A stretch of DNA of 64,000 bases from Streptomyces sp. NBC_00457 (GTDB taxonomy: Bacteria; Actinomycetota; Actinomycetes; Streptomycetales; Streptomycetaceae), in assembly GCF_036014015.1 (NCBI RefSeq), contig NZ_CP107905.1:10602001-10666000 (forward strand), in the 5' to 3' direction. The notes under the pieces were generated by a model. The model saw only the letters and a program-made list of their open reading frames with translations. It did not search any database and was not told where the DNA came from. Below are positions 8,217 through 16,079 of this stretch, piece after piece. A program made the translations under genes and the position numbers. Position 1 is the stretch's first letter. Each line of letters starts with the position of its first letter.

Positions 8217-9515
8217 ATGGCGAGATCGGCTGGATTTCTCGCGGAACTACCTGGCACGGCGCTTCGCGTTGTCCGGGTCGGTGGCACCGTGTTCGGCTAT
8301 GCCGTGGTCTTCGGGCCCGCTGCACTCGGCGCGCGCCTGCGGCGGCGCCAGTGGGCGCGAGCGGGCGAGCGTCTCTCGTCGTTGTTGACCTCGCTCGGGC
8401 CGTCGTACATCAAGATCGGCCAGTTGCTCAGCACGCGACGAGATCTTCTGCCGGAGCACGTGTGCGCGGAATTGGGTCGGCTGGCGGACGCGACGCCTCC
8501 GCCTCGGTGGGCCCGCCTGCAGGGCGTTCTGCGCCGTGCGTACCAGGGTCGGGAATGGCCGTTCGCCGAATTCAGCTCGACGCCGGTGGCCACCGGGAGC
8601 ATCGCGACGGTCCACCGCGCCGTCACCCTCGACGGCCGGCAGGTGGCGGTGAAGGTGCGCAGGCCGGGTATCAGCCGCGTGATGTGGCGGGACTTCCGGC
8701 TGACCGCGCTGGCCATGGGCGCCATGCAACAGCTGCCAGAGTTGCGGTCAATGCCCTTCAAGGTCATGCACGCGCAGGTGGGCGGTGCGATCCTGCGCCA
8801 GTTGGACTTCACGGCGGAGCGCGTGGCACTCGGCGACCTGCGCGCGAACCTGAGCGAGTTCGAGTGGATTCGGATCCCGGCACCGCTGCCTGAGCTGTGT
8901 TCCGAGGACGTGCTGGTGATGGAGTACGTGGAAGGGCTGGCCCGTACGGCGCCGGAGTCGCTCTCCGCGGACGCACGCAAGGTCGCCGCGCGCCGGGTCA
9001 TGTCGGTGGTCTACGAGATGCTTTTCGTGGACGGACTGGTGCACTGCGACCTGATCCCAGGAAACCTCTACATCAACAACGACGGCTCCCTGGTCATCGT
9101 CGACGCTGGTTTTGTGATCAAGCTGTCGGGCCCGGTACGCGCCTCGTTCGCGGACTTCTTCATCAACATGGCCATGGGCAACGGCCCGCTCTGCGCCGAG
9201 ATCATCATCGAGAGCGCGGCGAGTATCGCCGAGGGCTGCGATCTCGACGGATTCCGTGCGGGCCTCACCGAACTCGTCACAGAGTCGTCCGGGGCCCGGT
9301 CCGGTGAATTCAATCTGGCGAAGTTCGCCGGACGGCTCTTCGATCTCCAGCGGCGTTTCGGACTGTATCCGGTGCCCGAGTTCGCGTTCCCGCTGCTCTC
9401 GCTTCTGGTGGTCGAGGGAATCGTGCAGGGCCTCGATCCGGAACTCGACTTCCAGGCGGAGGCGATGCCCGTGCTCCGCCGAAGGAACATGCCACGCACT
9501 TCGGTTGGCTCATAA
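8217..9515 (+). CDS. UbiB/ABC1-family atypical protein kinase-like protein
   Basis: About 432 residues from the ATG at 8217, preceded by GGGAGGG. The ABC1/UbiB hallmarks are present: the KxGQ motif (SYIKIGQLLSTRRDLLP), a glycine/serine loop (PVATGSIATVHRA), the ATP-binding Lys in QVAVKVRRPGI, a catalytic loop HCDLIPGN and a metal-binding DAG. The family motif for the loop is usually HADPHPGN, so this protein keeps the Asp and Asn but replaces the Pro-His pair. Family members are small-molecule or lipid-related ATPases rather than conventional protein kinases and support quinone biosynthesis. It opens a rightward run of seven genes ending in the SgcJ-like gene; the next gene starts 16 bases after its stop. 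Its role in an enediyne pathway is not established; it could assist lipophilic intermediate handling. Confidence 0.8.
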   Translation: MARSAGFLAELPGTALRVVRVGGTVFGYAVVFGPAALGARLRRRQWARAGERLSSLLTSLGPSYIKIGQLLSTRRDLLPEHVCAELGRLADATPPPRWARLQGVLRRAYQGREWPFAEFSSTPVATGSIATVHRAVTLDGRQVAVKVRRPGISRVMWRDFRLTALAMGAMQQLPELRSMPFKVMHAQVGGAILRQLDFTAERVALGDLRANLSEFEWIRIPAPLPELCSEDVLVMEYVEGLARTAPESLSADARKVAARRVMSVVYEMLFVDGLVHCDLIPGNLYINNDGSLVIVDAGFVIKLSGPVRASFADFFINMAMGNGPLCAEIIIESAASIAEGCDLDGFRAGLTELVTESSGARSGEFNLAKFAGRLFDLQRRFGLYPVPEFAFPLLSLLVVEGIVQGLDPELDFQAEAMPVLRRRNMPRTSVGS

Positions 9516-9531
9516 GAAGGAAGGTGTGCAG

Positions 9532-10158
9532 ATGGATGGGAATTCGGGAGTCCGCGTTCCGCTGATCGACGAGGCGGACGCGACCGGACGTCTGGCAGAG
9601 CTCTACGAGCGTGCCAAGGAAGTCACCTCGCTGGACTTCGTGCCCGACATGTTCCGGCTGGTCTCGTCCAAGCCGGAACTGCTCGAGACCATGCTCGCCG
9701 GCTACGACGGCGTCTTCAACCACGGCAAGCTGCCCCGGCAGACCAGGGAATTGATCTCCGCCTGGACGTCGAAAGTGAACCAGTGCCCGTACTGTGTCGG
9801 CACGCACAACTTCTTCCTGCAGGTCTTCGGTGGTAGCGAGGAACTGGCCCATGCGATCGAGGCCGCGGACTCGCCCGACGACCTTCCGGTGGACGAGCGC
9901 ACCCGGGTGCTGCTGCACCTGCTGACCAAGCTCAGCCACAGCGCTTACCGGATCACCGACAAGGACTGGCAGGTGGCGTTGGACGCCGGCTGGACCACCG
10001 ACGAACTGCTCGAGGCGTTCTTCTGCGCGGCGCTGTTCAACTTCATCACCCGCCTGGTGGACGGTCTCGGGCTCGGCACCACGGTGACCAGAAGCCGCAT
10101 ATCCCAGCAGGAACTGCCGCACGACTCCGAATCGGCCGCGGCCGCCGCGGCCGACTGA
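9532..10158 (+). CDS. AhpD/carboxymuconolactone decarboxylase-like peroxidase
   Basis: A 208-residue all-helical protein of the CMD/AhpD superfamily. The active-site element is VNQCPYCVGTHNFFLQ, containing the CxxC and the downstream His used for thiol-based peroxide reduction. The flanking pattern ISAWTSKVN and the later DEWL-like helix (WTTDELLEAFF) also fit peroxidase-related members. The ATG at 9532 follows AGAAGGAAGG and lies 16 bases after the kinase stop, so the genes are coupled. A low-complexity Ala-rich tail ends the protein. In a cluster making a radical-forming, oxygen-sensitive product, a role in peroxide or radical protection is plausible, but a catalytic role on an intermediate cannot be excluded. 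Confidence 0.8.
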   Translation: MDGNSGVRVPLIDEADATGRLAELYERAKEVTSLDFVPDMFRLVSSKPELLETMLAGYDGVFNHGKLPRQTRELISAWTSKVNQCPYCVGTHNFFLQVFGGSEELAHAIEAADSPDDLPVDERTRVLLHLLTKLSHSAYRITDKDWQVALDAGWTTDELLEAFFCAALFNFITRLVDGLGLGTTVTRSRISQQELPHDSESAAAAAAD

Positions 10159-10171
10159 GGCGGGGCCGACC

Positions 10172-11050
10172 ATGAATCCGTCCCGCGCGGTTCTGATCAC
10201 CGGCGTCTCCTCGCTGAGCGGGCTCTCGTCGGGTACCGGCAGGGCCCTCGCGCTCCGGCTGCACCGTGCAGGATGGCCGGTCTACGCAAGCGGCCGGAGC
10301 CTGGAGGGTCTCAAGGACCTGGCGCAGGAGGGCATCACCACCCTGCGGGTCGACGTGACCGACGAGGAGTCGATGATCGCGGCCGTCGACCGGATCACCG
10401 CCGAGCACGGCGCGGTCGGCGTGCTGATCAACAACGCCGCGTACAGCCTCAACGGCACGATCGAGCAGACCCCGATGGAGGAGGTCCGCCGCCAGTTCGA
10501 GACGAACGTTTTCGGGCTCTCCCGGATGACGCAACTGGTTCTGCCGGGCATGCGGGAGCAGGGATCGGGCCGCATCGTCATCATGTCCTCGATCTTCGGG
10601 CTTTTCGCGACCCCAGGGCGCGGCTACTACGAGGCCACCAAGCACGCCCTCGAGGCGATCGGCGACTCGCTCCGGTTGGAGGTGCGCCGCTTCGGCATCA
10701 AGGTCGTGGTCATCGAGCCCTCGCCCATCCTTGGCGCGTTCGTCCCGACCACCGTGGGTGACCTCGGGCTCGCTCCCGGTTCCACGGACAATGATCCGTA
10801 CGGCGATTTCTGGGAGCGCTTCGTCGTCTGGCACGGCGCCTACCGGGAGGTCGAGCATCCGAAGGGCCGCGGCCGCCTGTCGCTGCGCTCAGGCGACGTC
10901 GCCGCCCTCGTCGAGAAGGCGATCACTGTGCGCCGTCCGCGGATCCGCTACCGCCTCGGCATACCGGTGCGGCTGCTGCGGCCACAGCGCGTGATCTTCG
11001 GGGAGCGGGCCTGGGAGAAGTTCGTCCGCACGTTCTTTCCGACGCCCTAG
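10172..11050 (+). CDS. Short-chain dehydrogenase/reductase with altered glycine loop
   Basis: About 292 residues, classical SDR fold. It has the cofactor-binding N-terminus, the LINNAAYS strand, the catalytic Ser in IVIMSSIFG and the YYEATK active-site Tyr and Lys. The nucleotide-binding motif is odd: it reads TGVSSLSGLSSGTG instead of TGxxxGxG, as though six residues (LSGLSS) had been inserted by a small duplication of VSS/LSS. This may change or abolish NAD(P)H binding. The ATG at 10172 is 13 bases after the previous stop. The C-terminal 60 residues are long for a classical SDR and basic, like those of SDRs acting on lipophilic substrates. Probable keto-group reduction or alcohol oxidation in the pathway; substrate unknown. 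Confidence 0.8.
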   Translation: MNPSRAVLITGVSSLSGLSSGTGRALALRLHRAGWPVYASGRSLEGLKDLAQEGITTLRVDVTDEESMIAAVDRITAEHGAVGVLINNAAYSLNGTIEQTPMEEVRRQFETNVFGLSRMTQLVLPGMREQGSGRIVIMSSIFGLFATPGRGYYEATKHALEAIGDSLRLEVRRFGIKVVVIEPSPILGAFVPTTVGDLGLAPGSTDNDPYGDFWERFVVWHGAYREVEHPKGRGRLSLRSGDVAALVEKAITVRRPRIRYRLGIPVRLLRPQRVIFGERAWEKFVRTFFPTP

Positions 11051-11202
11051 CCGACACGCGTCGGAATAACCGAATTCCCGTCGCGGCCCTTGTGGGCAAA
11101 ACGAGAGAAGGCGGCTGCGCCCGGCATGAGGACACTTGAGACGAACACGAACCGCCAATAGGAACCCTTGCGTCACCGCGAGAAGAGAGAGGGTGGCTCG
11201 GT

Positions 11203-12459
11203 ATGCGCAAAGTCCTGATCGTCGGCGCCGGGCAGTCTGGGCTGCAACTCGCCCTCGGACTGCAGCGGCACGACTACGACGTGACCGTGATGTCGGCGCG
11301 CACGGCTGACGAGATCGAGCACGGCAACATTATGTCGTCGCAGTTTCAGTTCGACAGCACGCTCAAGTTCGAGCGCGATCTCGGAATTTACTTCTGGGAC
11401 GGACAGGCGCCCCGAACCCCCTTCACCCGCTTTATGGTGGGCGCCGAGGGACCCACGCCGGTCGTCGACTGGACCAGCCCGCTGAAGAAGCCCGGCGCCG
11501 ACATCGACCAGCGGCTCAAGATGTCGCGCTGGCTGCGGCTGTTCGTGGAGAACGGCGGCAACCTGATCATCAAAACCGCCACTGCCGCGGACCTCGACAC
11601 GTGGGCGGGCGTGTACGACCTCGTCATCGTCGCCGCCGGCAAGGACGGACTGGCCGAACAGTTCGAGCGCGACGCGTCCCGATCGCCGTATGCGGCGCCG
11701 CAGCGGATGCTCTCGGTCGTCTACGTCAACGGCTACCAGCCCGATCCGGCCGATCCCGGTGACCACACAGTGGAGTTCCACATGCTGCCGGGCAAGGGCG
11801 AGATGATCGTGATGCCGGCGCTGACCGTCTCAGGTCCCTGCCACATCCTGTTCTTCGAGGCCATACCCGGCGGGCCGCTGGACGTGTTCGGCGACGTCCA
11901 GTCGCCCCAGCAGCACCTGGAGCGCTTCGTCGAGCTGCTCGAGCTGCACGTGCCGTGGACGCGCGAGCAGTACAGCAAACTGGAACTCACCGACGCGGGC
12001 GCCACGCTGCGCGGCGGGTTCGCCCCCGTTGTCCGTCATCCGGTCGCGACGCTGCCCTCCGGCCGCCGCGTGCTGGGCATCGGAGACGTCGTCGTGGCCA
12101 ACGACCCCATCACGGGGCAGGGGTCGAACATGGCCGCCAAGTTCGCTGCCGTCTACCTCGACGCCATCCTGGAGCACGGAGACCGGCCCTTCGACGGCGC
12201 GTTCATGGAGCGCGCCTTCGAGACGTTCTGGACGCAGCACGGGCGCGCGACCACCGAGTGGACGAACATCATGCTCCAGCCGCCGCCCCCGCACATGCTC
12301 GAGCTCCTAGGGGCCGCAAGCCAGTTCCCCGCGATCGCGAACCGCTACACCGAGGCCTTCGACGACCCCAACGACTTCCTCGAGTGGTTCACGGACCCCG
12401 ACAAGGCCGCCGCTTACCTCGCCGAGGTCGTCGGCGCCGCGGCCGGATCAGCCCACTGA
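11203..12459 (+). CDS. Styrene monooxygenase-like FAD epoxidase (StyA family)
   Basis: About 418 residues. The N-terminal Rossmann motif is VLIVGAGQSGLQLALGL, and the second flavin motif is GIGDVVVANDPITGQGSNMA, whose NDPITGQG run is characteristic of the StyA oxygenase component. These enzymes use FADH2 delivered by a separate flavin reductase to epoxidise aromatic vinyl groups or hydroxylate indole-like substrates. No StyB gene is adjacent, but an E6-type flavin reductase is encoded at 43920-44510 and could serve both this enzyme and the halogenase-like protein. Purine-rich sequence precedes the ATG at 11203; the 150-base gap before it includes a small CCGAC/GTCGG hairpin. In an enediyne pathway an epoxidase or aromatic oxygenase is a reasonable tailoring activity, but this family is not one I recall as standard there. 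Confidence 0.85.
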   Translation: MRKVLIVGAGQSGLQLALGLQRHDYDVTVMSARTADEIEHGNIMSSQFQFDSTLKFERDLGIYFWDGQAPRTPFTRFMVGAEGPTPVVDWTSPLKKPGADIDQRLKMSRWLRLFVENGGNLIIKTATAADLDTWAGVYDLVIVAAGKDGLAEQFERDASRSPYAAPQRMLSVVYVNGYQPDPADPGDHTVEFHMLPGKGEMIVMPALTVSGPCHILFFEAIPGGPLDVFGDVQSPQQHLERFVELLELHVPWTREQYSKLELTDAGATLRGGFAPVVRHPVATLPSGRRVLGIGDVVVANDPITGQGSNMAAKFAAVYLDAILEHGDRPFDGAFMERAFETFWTQHGRATTEWTNIMLQPPPPHMLELLGAASQFPAIANRYTEAFDDPNDFLEWFTDPDKAAAYLAEVVGAAAGSAH

Positions 12460-12569
12460 GACATGGGCATCACTGGTGCACGAGCAGCGGGATCTGTGAC
12501 GAGGGGAGACTCCCGCCGCCGGTCCGATCGCCCCAAGGCCCGAAAACGTAACGGAGTTATGGTATAAGC

Positions 12570-13208
12570 ATGAACAAGAAGCGCAGTTACGGCGAAGGGT
12601 GCCCGGTTTCCCACGCGCTGGACCTCGTGGGGGAGCGGTGGGCCCTTCTGGTGGTGCGTGAGCTGCTGCTCGGGCCGAAGCGCTTCAGCGACCTCAGGAC
12701 CGCCCTCTGCGGCGCCAGTTCGAACATCCTCACGATCCGACTTCGCGACCTTGAGGAAATCGGTGTGCTGCGCAAGTACCGCGCGGGTGCCCCGGTGAGC
12801 GGCCCCGTGTATGAGCTGACCGACTGGGGCCGGTCCCTGGAGCCCGTTCTGTTCGCGCTGGGCAACTGGGCGGTGGAGTCGCCCTTCTGGGATCGGCATG
12901 CCCCTTCGACCCTGGATTCGCTCCTGCTGTCCCTGCGCTCCCAGGCCAAGTTCATCTTTGCTGCCGGGGCGCCGGTGACCGGCACCTGCGACATGCGCGT
13001 CGGGGACGATCGGTTCATCCTGCGCTTCAGCGACGCCGGGTTGGACGTCGCCCGCGCCGCCGCCTACGAGCCCGACGCGGTCGTCCAGACCGACGTCCGC
13101 ACCCTCAAGATGCTGATCACCGGTGACGAAACGCTCGACGACGCCGTCGACGCGGGGCGTGTGACGCTCGGCGGCGACGAGCGCTTGATCAGATCCCTGA
13201 TCAAGTAG
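12570..13208 (+). CDS. HxlR-family transcriptional regulator with SCP2-like C-terminal domain
   Basis: About 212 residues. The first 100 form a winged helix of the HxlR type: the conserved Cys in YGEGCPVSHALDLVGERWAL, LLLGPKRFSDLR, and LTIRLRDLEEIGVLRK. The second half (CDMRVGDDRFILRFSDAG and onward) resembles the SCP2 sterol-carrier fold often fused to actinobacterial HxlR proteins, suggesting a hydrophobic ligand. It lies between the StyA-like gene and the exporter gene in the same direction, so a natural hypothesis is control of the exporter in response to product. Whether it activates or represses cannot be read from the sequence. Confidence 0.85.
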   Translation: MNKKRSYGEGCPVSHALDLVGERWALLVVRELLLGPKRFSDLRTALCGASSNILTIRLRDLEEIGVLRKYRAGAPVSGPVYELTDWGRSLEPVLFALGNWAVESPFWDRHAPSTLDSLLLSLRSQAKFIFAAGAPVTGTCDMRVGDDRFILRFSDAGLDVARAAAYEPDAVVQTDVRTLKMLITGDETLDDAVDAGRVTLGGDERLIRSLIK

Positions 13209-13328
13209 CAAAGCCTGCAGATTTCGGTGCTGAACAGCAGGTGAAGCTCCACCTCTCCATGCTGCAGTCGGGTGGAACAGGTTGTGCGCGCTCCGGGGCA
13301 CCCCTAGGCTGGCGGTTCAAAAATTGAA

Positions 13329-13338
13329 TCAGCTGATC
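13329..13338. promoter_or_regulatory. Candidate operator palindrome before the exporter gene
   Basis: ATCAGCTGAT is a perfect 10-bp palindrome in an unusually A/T-rich stretch (13316-13350) about 70 bases before the exporter start. It is placed where a promoter and the binding site of the neighbouring HxlR protein would be expected. No second copy was found before the HxlR gene itself, so the assignment is weak. Confidence 0.3.
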
Positions 13339-13406
13339 CAAATAAGTAGTGTGGTTGATAGCTGTCGCCGCAGGCCGCAGAGCCTCCAAAAGGAGTGAGC
13401 ACACCC

Positions 13407-14855
13407 ATGCAATCCGCCGAATCCGGGGCAGCAGCACCCCACAAAGGCTGGACGCTGGCCCTCAGCTCGGTGGGCGTCTTCATGGCCGCCCTGGACGCCC
13501 TCGTCGTGACCACCGCCCTGCCGGCGTTACGCACCAGCCTCAACGCGAACCTCGGCGACCTCACATGGACCATCAACGCCTACGTCCTCACCTTCGCCTG
13601 CCTCCTACTGCCCGCGGCCGCGCTGGCGGACCGCTTCGGGCGCGTTCGGGTGTTCGCAGTCGGCCTCGTCGTCTTTGCGCTGACGTCGGCGATGGCAGCG
13701 CTCGCCCCGAACGTCGGCGTGCTGATCGCGGCCCGCGCCGGCGAAGGGCTGGGCGCCGCCATCATCATGCCCATCTCGCTCACGCTGATCAGCGACGCCT
13801 TCCCGGTCGAGAAACGGGGCGCGGCTATCGGCATGTGGGGCGCGGTCTCGGGCTTCGCGGTCGCCATCGGGCCGGTCTTCGGCGGTGCGGTCGTCAACGG
13901 GCTCAGCTGGCACTGGATCTTCTGGTTCAACGTCCCCATCGGTGTGGCGGCAGGCCTGCTCTCGCTGTCGCGGCTGAAAGAGAGTTACGGTCCGCGCCAG
14001 CCCCTCGACCTCTACGGGCTGGCCCTGGCCTGCGTCGGCTTCTTCCTCCTGGCCTGGGGGCTGGTGCGGGTCAGCAGCGTCGGCTGGGGCAGCGCGCAGG
14101 TCATCCTTTCGCTGATCGCCGGAGCGGCCGTCGTGGCAGTGTTCCTGGTGGTCGAGAGCCGCAGGCGCATGCCGATGGTGCGCCTCGACCTGTTCCGCAA
14201 CCGTGCCTTCAACGCGGCGAGCTGGGTCACCTTCTTCATGTACGCGGCACTGTTCGGCGCGCTGTTCCTGATGGCGCAGTTCCTCCAGGTCGGGCTCGGC
14301 GACACCCCGCTCGAGGCGGGCCTGCACTTGCTCGCCTGGACGGGTGTGTCGATGTTCATCGCCCCGGTCGTCGGCCCCATGGCCGACAAGTACGGCAACC
14401 GCCCGTTCATGGCCGTGGGCATGGCCCTGCAGGCGATCGGGTTCGGATGGGTGGCGATGGTCGCCGAGCCCGGCGTGAGCTTCGGCGAGGTCATCGGAGG
14501 GCTGCTCGTCGCCGGCGTGGGCATCGGCATCGTCTTCCCGACCGTTGCGAACGGAGTAATGACCTCGGTGGGTCCGAACGAGACCGGCATCGCCTCGGGT
14601 ACCAGCGCGACGCTGCGCGAGCTGGGCGGCGTCTTCGGGGTCGCGTTCACCGCAACTGTCTTCGCCCACACGGGCAACTACACCTCCCAACAGACCTTCA
14701 TCACCAACTTCAGCCATGCGCTCGGGCTGTGTGCGGCGTTCTCGGCGGTCGGCATCTTCGCGTCGCTGGCGTACCCGAGCCACCGCGCTCTCACCCCAGC
14801 CCCCGCCCCGGCCGTCCAGCCTGTGGAATCGGCCGTTCCGGCGGTCAACGACTGA
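13407..14855 (+). CDS. DHA2-type MFS drug exporter (EmrB/QacA family)
   Basis: About 482 residues with some 14 hydrophobic segments. Family motifs are visible: the first helix motif FMAALDALVVTTALPAL, the loop 2-3 motif ADRFGRVRVFAVG and motif C in GAVSGFAVAIGPVFGG. AGGAG at 13391-13395 overlaps an in-frame GTG at 13395, so that codon cannot use it; the ATG at 13407 is the likely start. Residue 41 is encoded by TTA (13527-13529), a codon read by the bldA tRNA in Streptomyces, so expression may be developmentally delayed. It is the best candidate for product export and self-resistance, since no sequestering apoprotein gene is visible. Confidence 0.9.
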   Translation: MQSAESGAAAPHKGWTLALSSVGVFMAALDALVVTTALPALRTSLNANLGDLTWTINAYVLTFACLLLPAAALADRFGRVRVFAVGLVVFALTSAMAALAPNVGVLIAARAGEGLGAAIIMPISLTLISDAFPVEKRGAAIGMWGAVSGFAVAIGPVFGGAVVNGLSWHWIFWFNVPIGVAAGLLSLSRLKESYGPRQPLDLYGLALACVGFFLLAWGLVRVSSVGWGSAQVILSLIAGAAVVAVFLVVESRRRMPMVRLDLFRNRAFNAASWVTFFMYAALFGALFLMAQFLQVGLGDTPLEAGLHLLAWTGVSMFIAPVVGPMADKYGNRPFMAVGMALQAIGFGWVAMVAEPGVSFGEVIGGLLVAGVGIGIVFPTVANGVMTSVGPNETGIASGTSATLRELGGVFGVAFTATVFAHTGNYTSQQTFITNFSHALGLCAAFSAVGIFASLAYPSHRALTPAPAPAVQPVESAVPAVND

Positions 14856-15026
14856 TTCACGCAGAAAGGAGACGAGGCCTGCGCCTTCCTCTACCGGCGA
14901 CGCGAATCCTCTCCCACAGAGCGCCGGTGCACACGATCCCGTTCCACGTGGCCGGCCGCGATCGGTTCTCTGAGCCGTCGACCGCGGTGATCCGTAAGCA
15001 CACACGAACGAAGCGAGGCAAGGATC

Positions 15027-15443
15027 TTGACTACGCAAGAGCAGAAGCTGGAAGAGGCCGCCATCCTCGACGTCGTCAAGGGCGTCTACGAGGCCTGGAA
15101 CAACGCCGACCCGGACGCCTTCGTCGCCGAGTACTTCGAGGACGCCACTGCGGTCCTGCCCGGCTCGTACCTGAAGTCGCGCCAAGGCATCCGCGACGCC
15201 ATGGCGTTCTCCTTCAACGGGCCGCTGAAGGGCACGCGGTCGTCCGACAAGGTGCTGGACGTCCGGCTCCTGAACGACGACGCGGCCGTGGTCATCAGCG
15301 AAACAGGCATTCTGATCCCCGGCGAGAGCGAGGCCCCGCCCGAGCGGACGGTGTACGCGACCTGGGTGCTTGCCAAGAAGGACGGCAAGTGGCTGCTCGC
15401 GGCCTACAGCAACAGCCCGTCGGTCGGGCCCGGCCAGTCGTAA
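15027..15443 (+). CDS. SgcJ/EcaC-family NTF2-like protein, enediyne-associated
   Basis: A 138-residue protein of the NTF2/SnoaL-like cone fold: an N-terminal helix followed by VYEAWNNADPDAFVAEYFED, a Gly-rich turn (LPGSYLKSRQGIRDAM), and antiparallel strands ending in WVLAKKDGKWLLAAYSNSP. This pattern matches the SgcJ/EcaC family, named for SgcJ from the nine-membered enediyne C-1027 cluster, a protein known to assist polyene formation by the PKSE. The start is a TTG at 15027 with GAGG eight bases upstream; no nearby ATG or GTG fits. Distant from the PKSE (22 kb) but inside the same cluster, it supports assignment to the nine-membered type. It is the last gene before a perfect 15-bp hairpin. 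Confidence 0.8.
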   Translation: MTTQEQKLEEAAILDVVKGVYEAWNNADPDAFVAEYFEDATAVLPGSYLKSRQGIRDAMAFSFNGPLKGTRSSDKVLDVRLLNDDAAVVISETGILIPGESEAPPERTVYATWVLAKKDGKWLLAAYSNSPSVGPGQS

Positions 15444-15460
15444 TCACGGGCTGATATGAC

Positions 15461-15494
15461 TGTGCCCCGTCCCGGCCGACCGGGACGGGGCACA
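15461..15494 (+). terminator. Strong hairpin terminator after the sgcJ-like gene
   Basis: A perfect 15-bp stem, TGTGCCCCGTCCCGG at 15461-15475 and its complement at 15480-15494, with a four-base CCGA loop, followed by a short T-run (GTTTT). It begins 18 bases after the stop codon and closes the rightward transcript from the UbiB-like gene onward. Confidence 0.85.
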
Positions 15495-15529
15495 GCGTTT
15501 TCCGGCGGATCAGGCCGCCGCGGGTCAGG

Positions 15530-16040
15530 TCAGTTCGCCCGAGACCAGCCGGCAGCCGGGGTTCGGCCACGGGCCTGCCGTACCCGGTCTGTGGGTCGCG
15601 GCCGGCGTACACCCGCGTCTGCCAGCCGGATCCGGCCAGCCACAGACCGAGGTCGTCCCGCACTGACAGCCACTGCGCGCCCGAAGCCACCACAGCCTCG
15701 AGGAGTTCCCGGGCCTTCTACGGCAGGTGGTCCAGGAACATCCGGCTGCCGGGTGCGGACCGGCGGTGACCGTGGCCAGCAGCTCGTCCCCGGCCTGCTC
15801 GGTGAGGAAGCAGAGCAGCCCTTCGATGAGCCACGCCGTCGACGCCGACGAGTCAAAGCCGGCCTTGCGGAGCGCCGCGTCCCAGTCCTCGGTCAGAGAC
15901 GCCTCCACGCCGTGCCGCTTGGCAGGTCGGAGTCAGCCGGGAACGCGCGAAGAGTTCGTTCCTGTAGGCCGTCACGTCCGGCAGAACGACCTTGTGCCTG
16001 TCGGTGCCCAGCGGGCGCGGCGTCCCTCCACTCCGTAGTC
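15530..16040 (-). pseudogene. Relic of a TIGR00027-type SAM-dependent methyltransferase
   Basis: On the minus strand, pieces of the family appear in different frames. The first is a segment reading TEDWDAALRKAGFDSSASTAWLIEGLL (quoted in parts: TEDWDAALRKAGF and STAWLIEGLL). The second, after a frameshift and a stop near 15720, is LGLWLAGSGWQTRVYAG followed by GYGRPVAEP, the usual C-terminus of these leucine-carboxyl-methyltransferase-like enzymes. Further upstream in the third frame is DVTAYRNELFARS. The N-terminal SAM-binding part is missing. It is a dead gene between the SgcJ terminator and the lactate permease. Confidence 0.6.
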
Positions 16041-16079
16041 AAGGCAGCCGGTGGCTGTGGGCCGCAGGCGCGTCGAGGG

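Noticed and set aside
13349..15454. 701-codon plus-strand frame over the exporter and SgcJ-like genes
   Set aside because: It is an alternative frame kept open by high GC; the product is Arg/Pro-rich, while the true frames carry clear family motifs.
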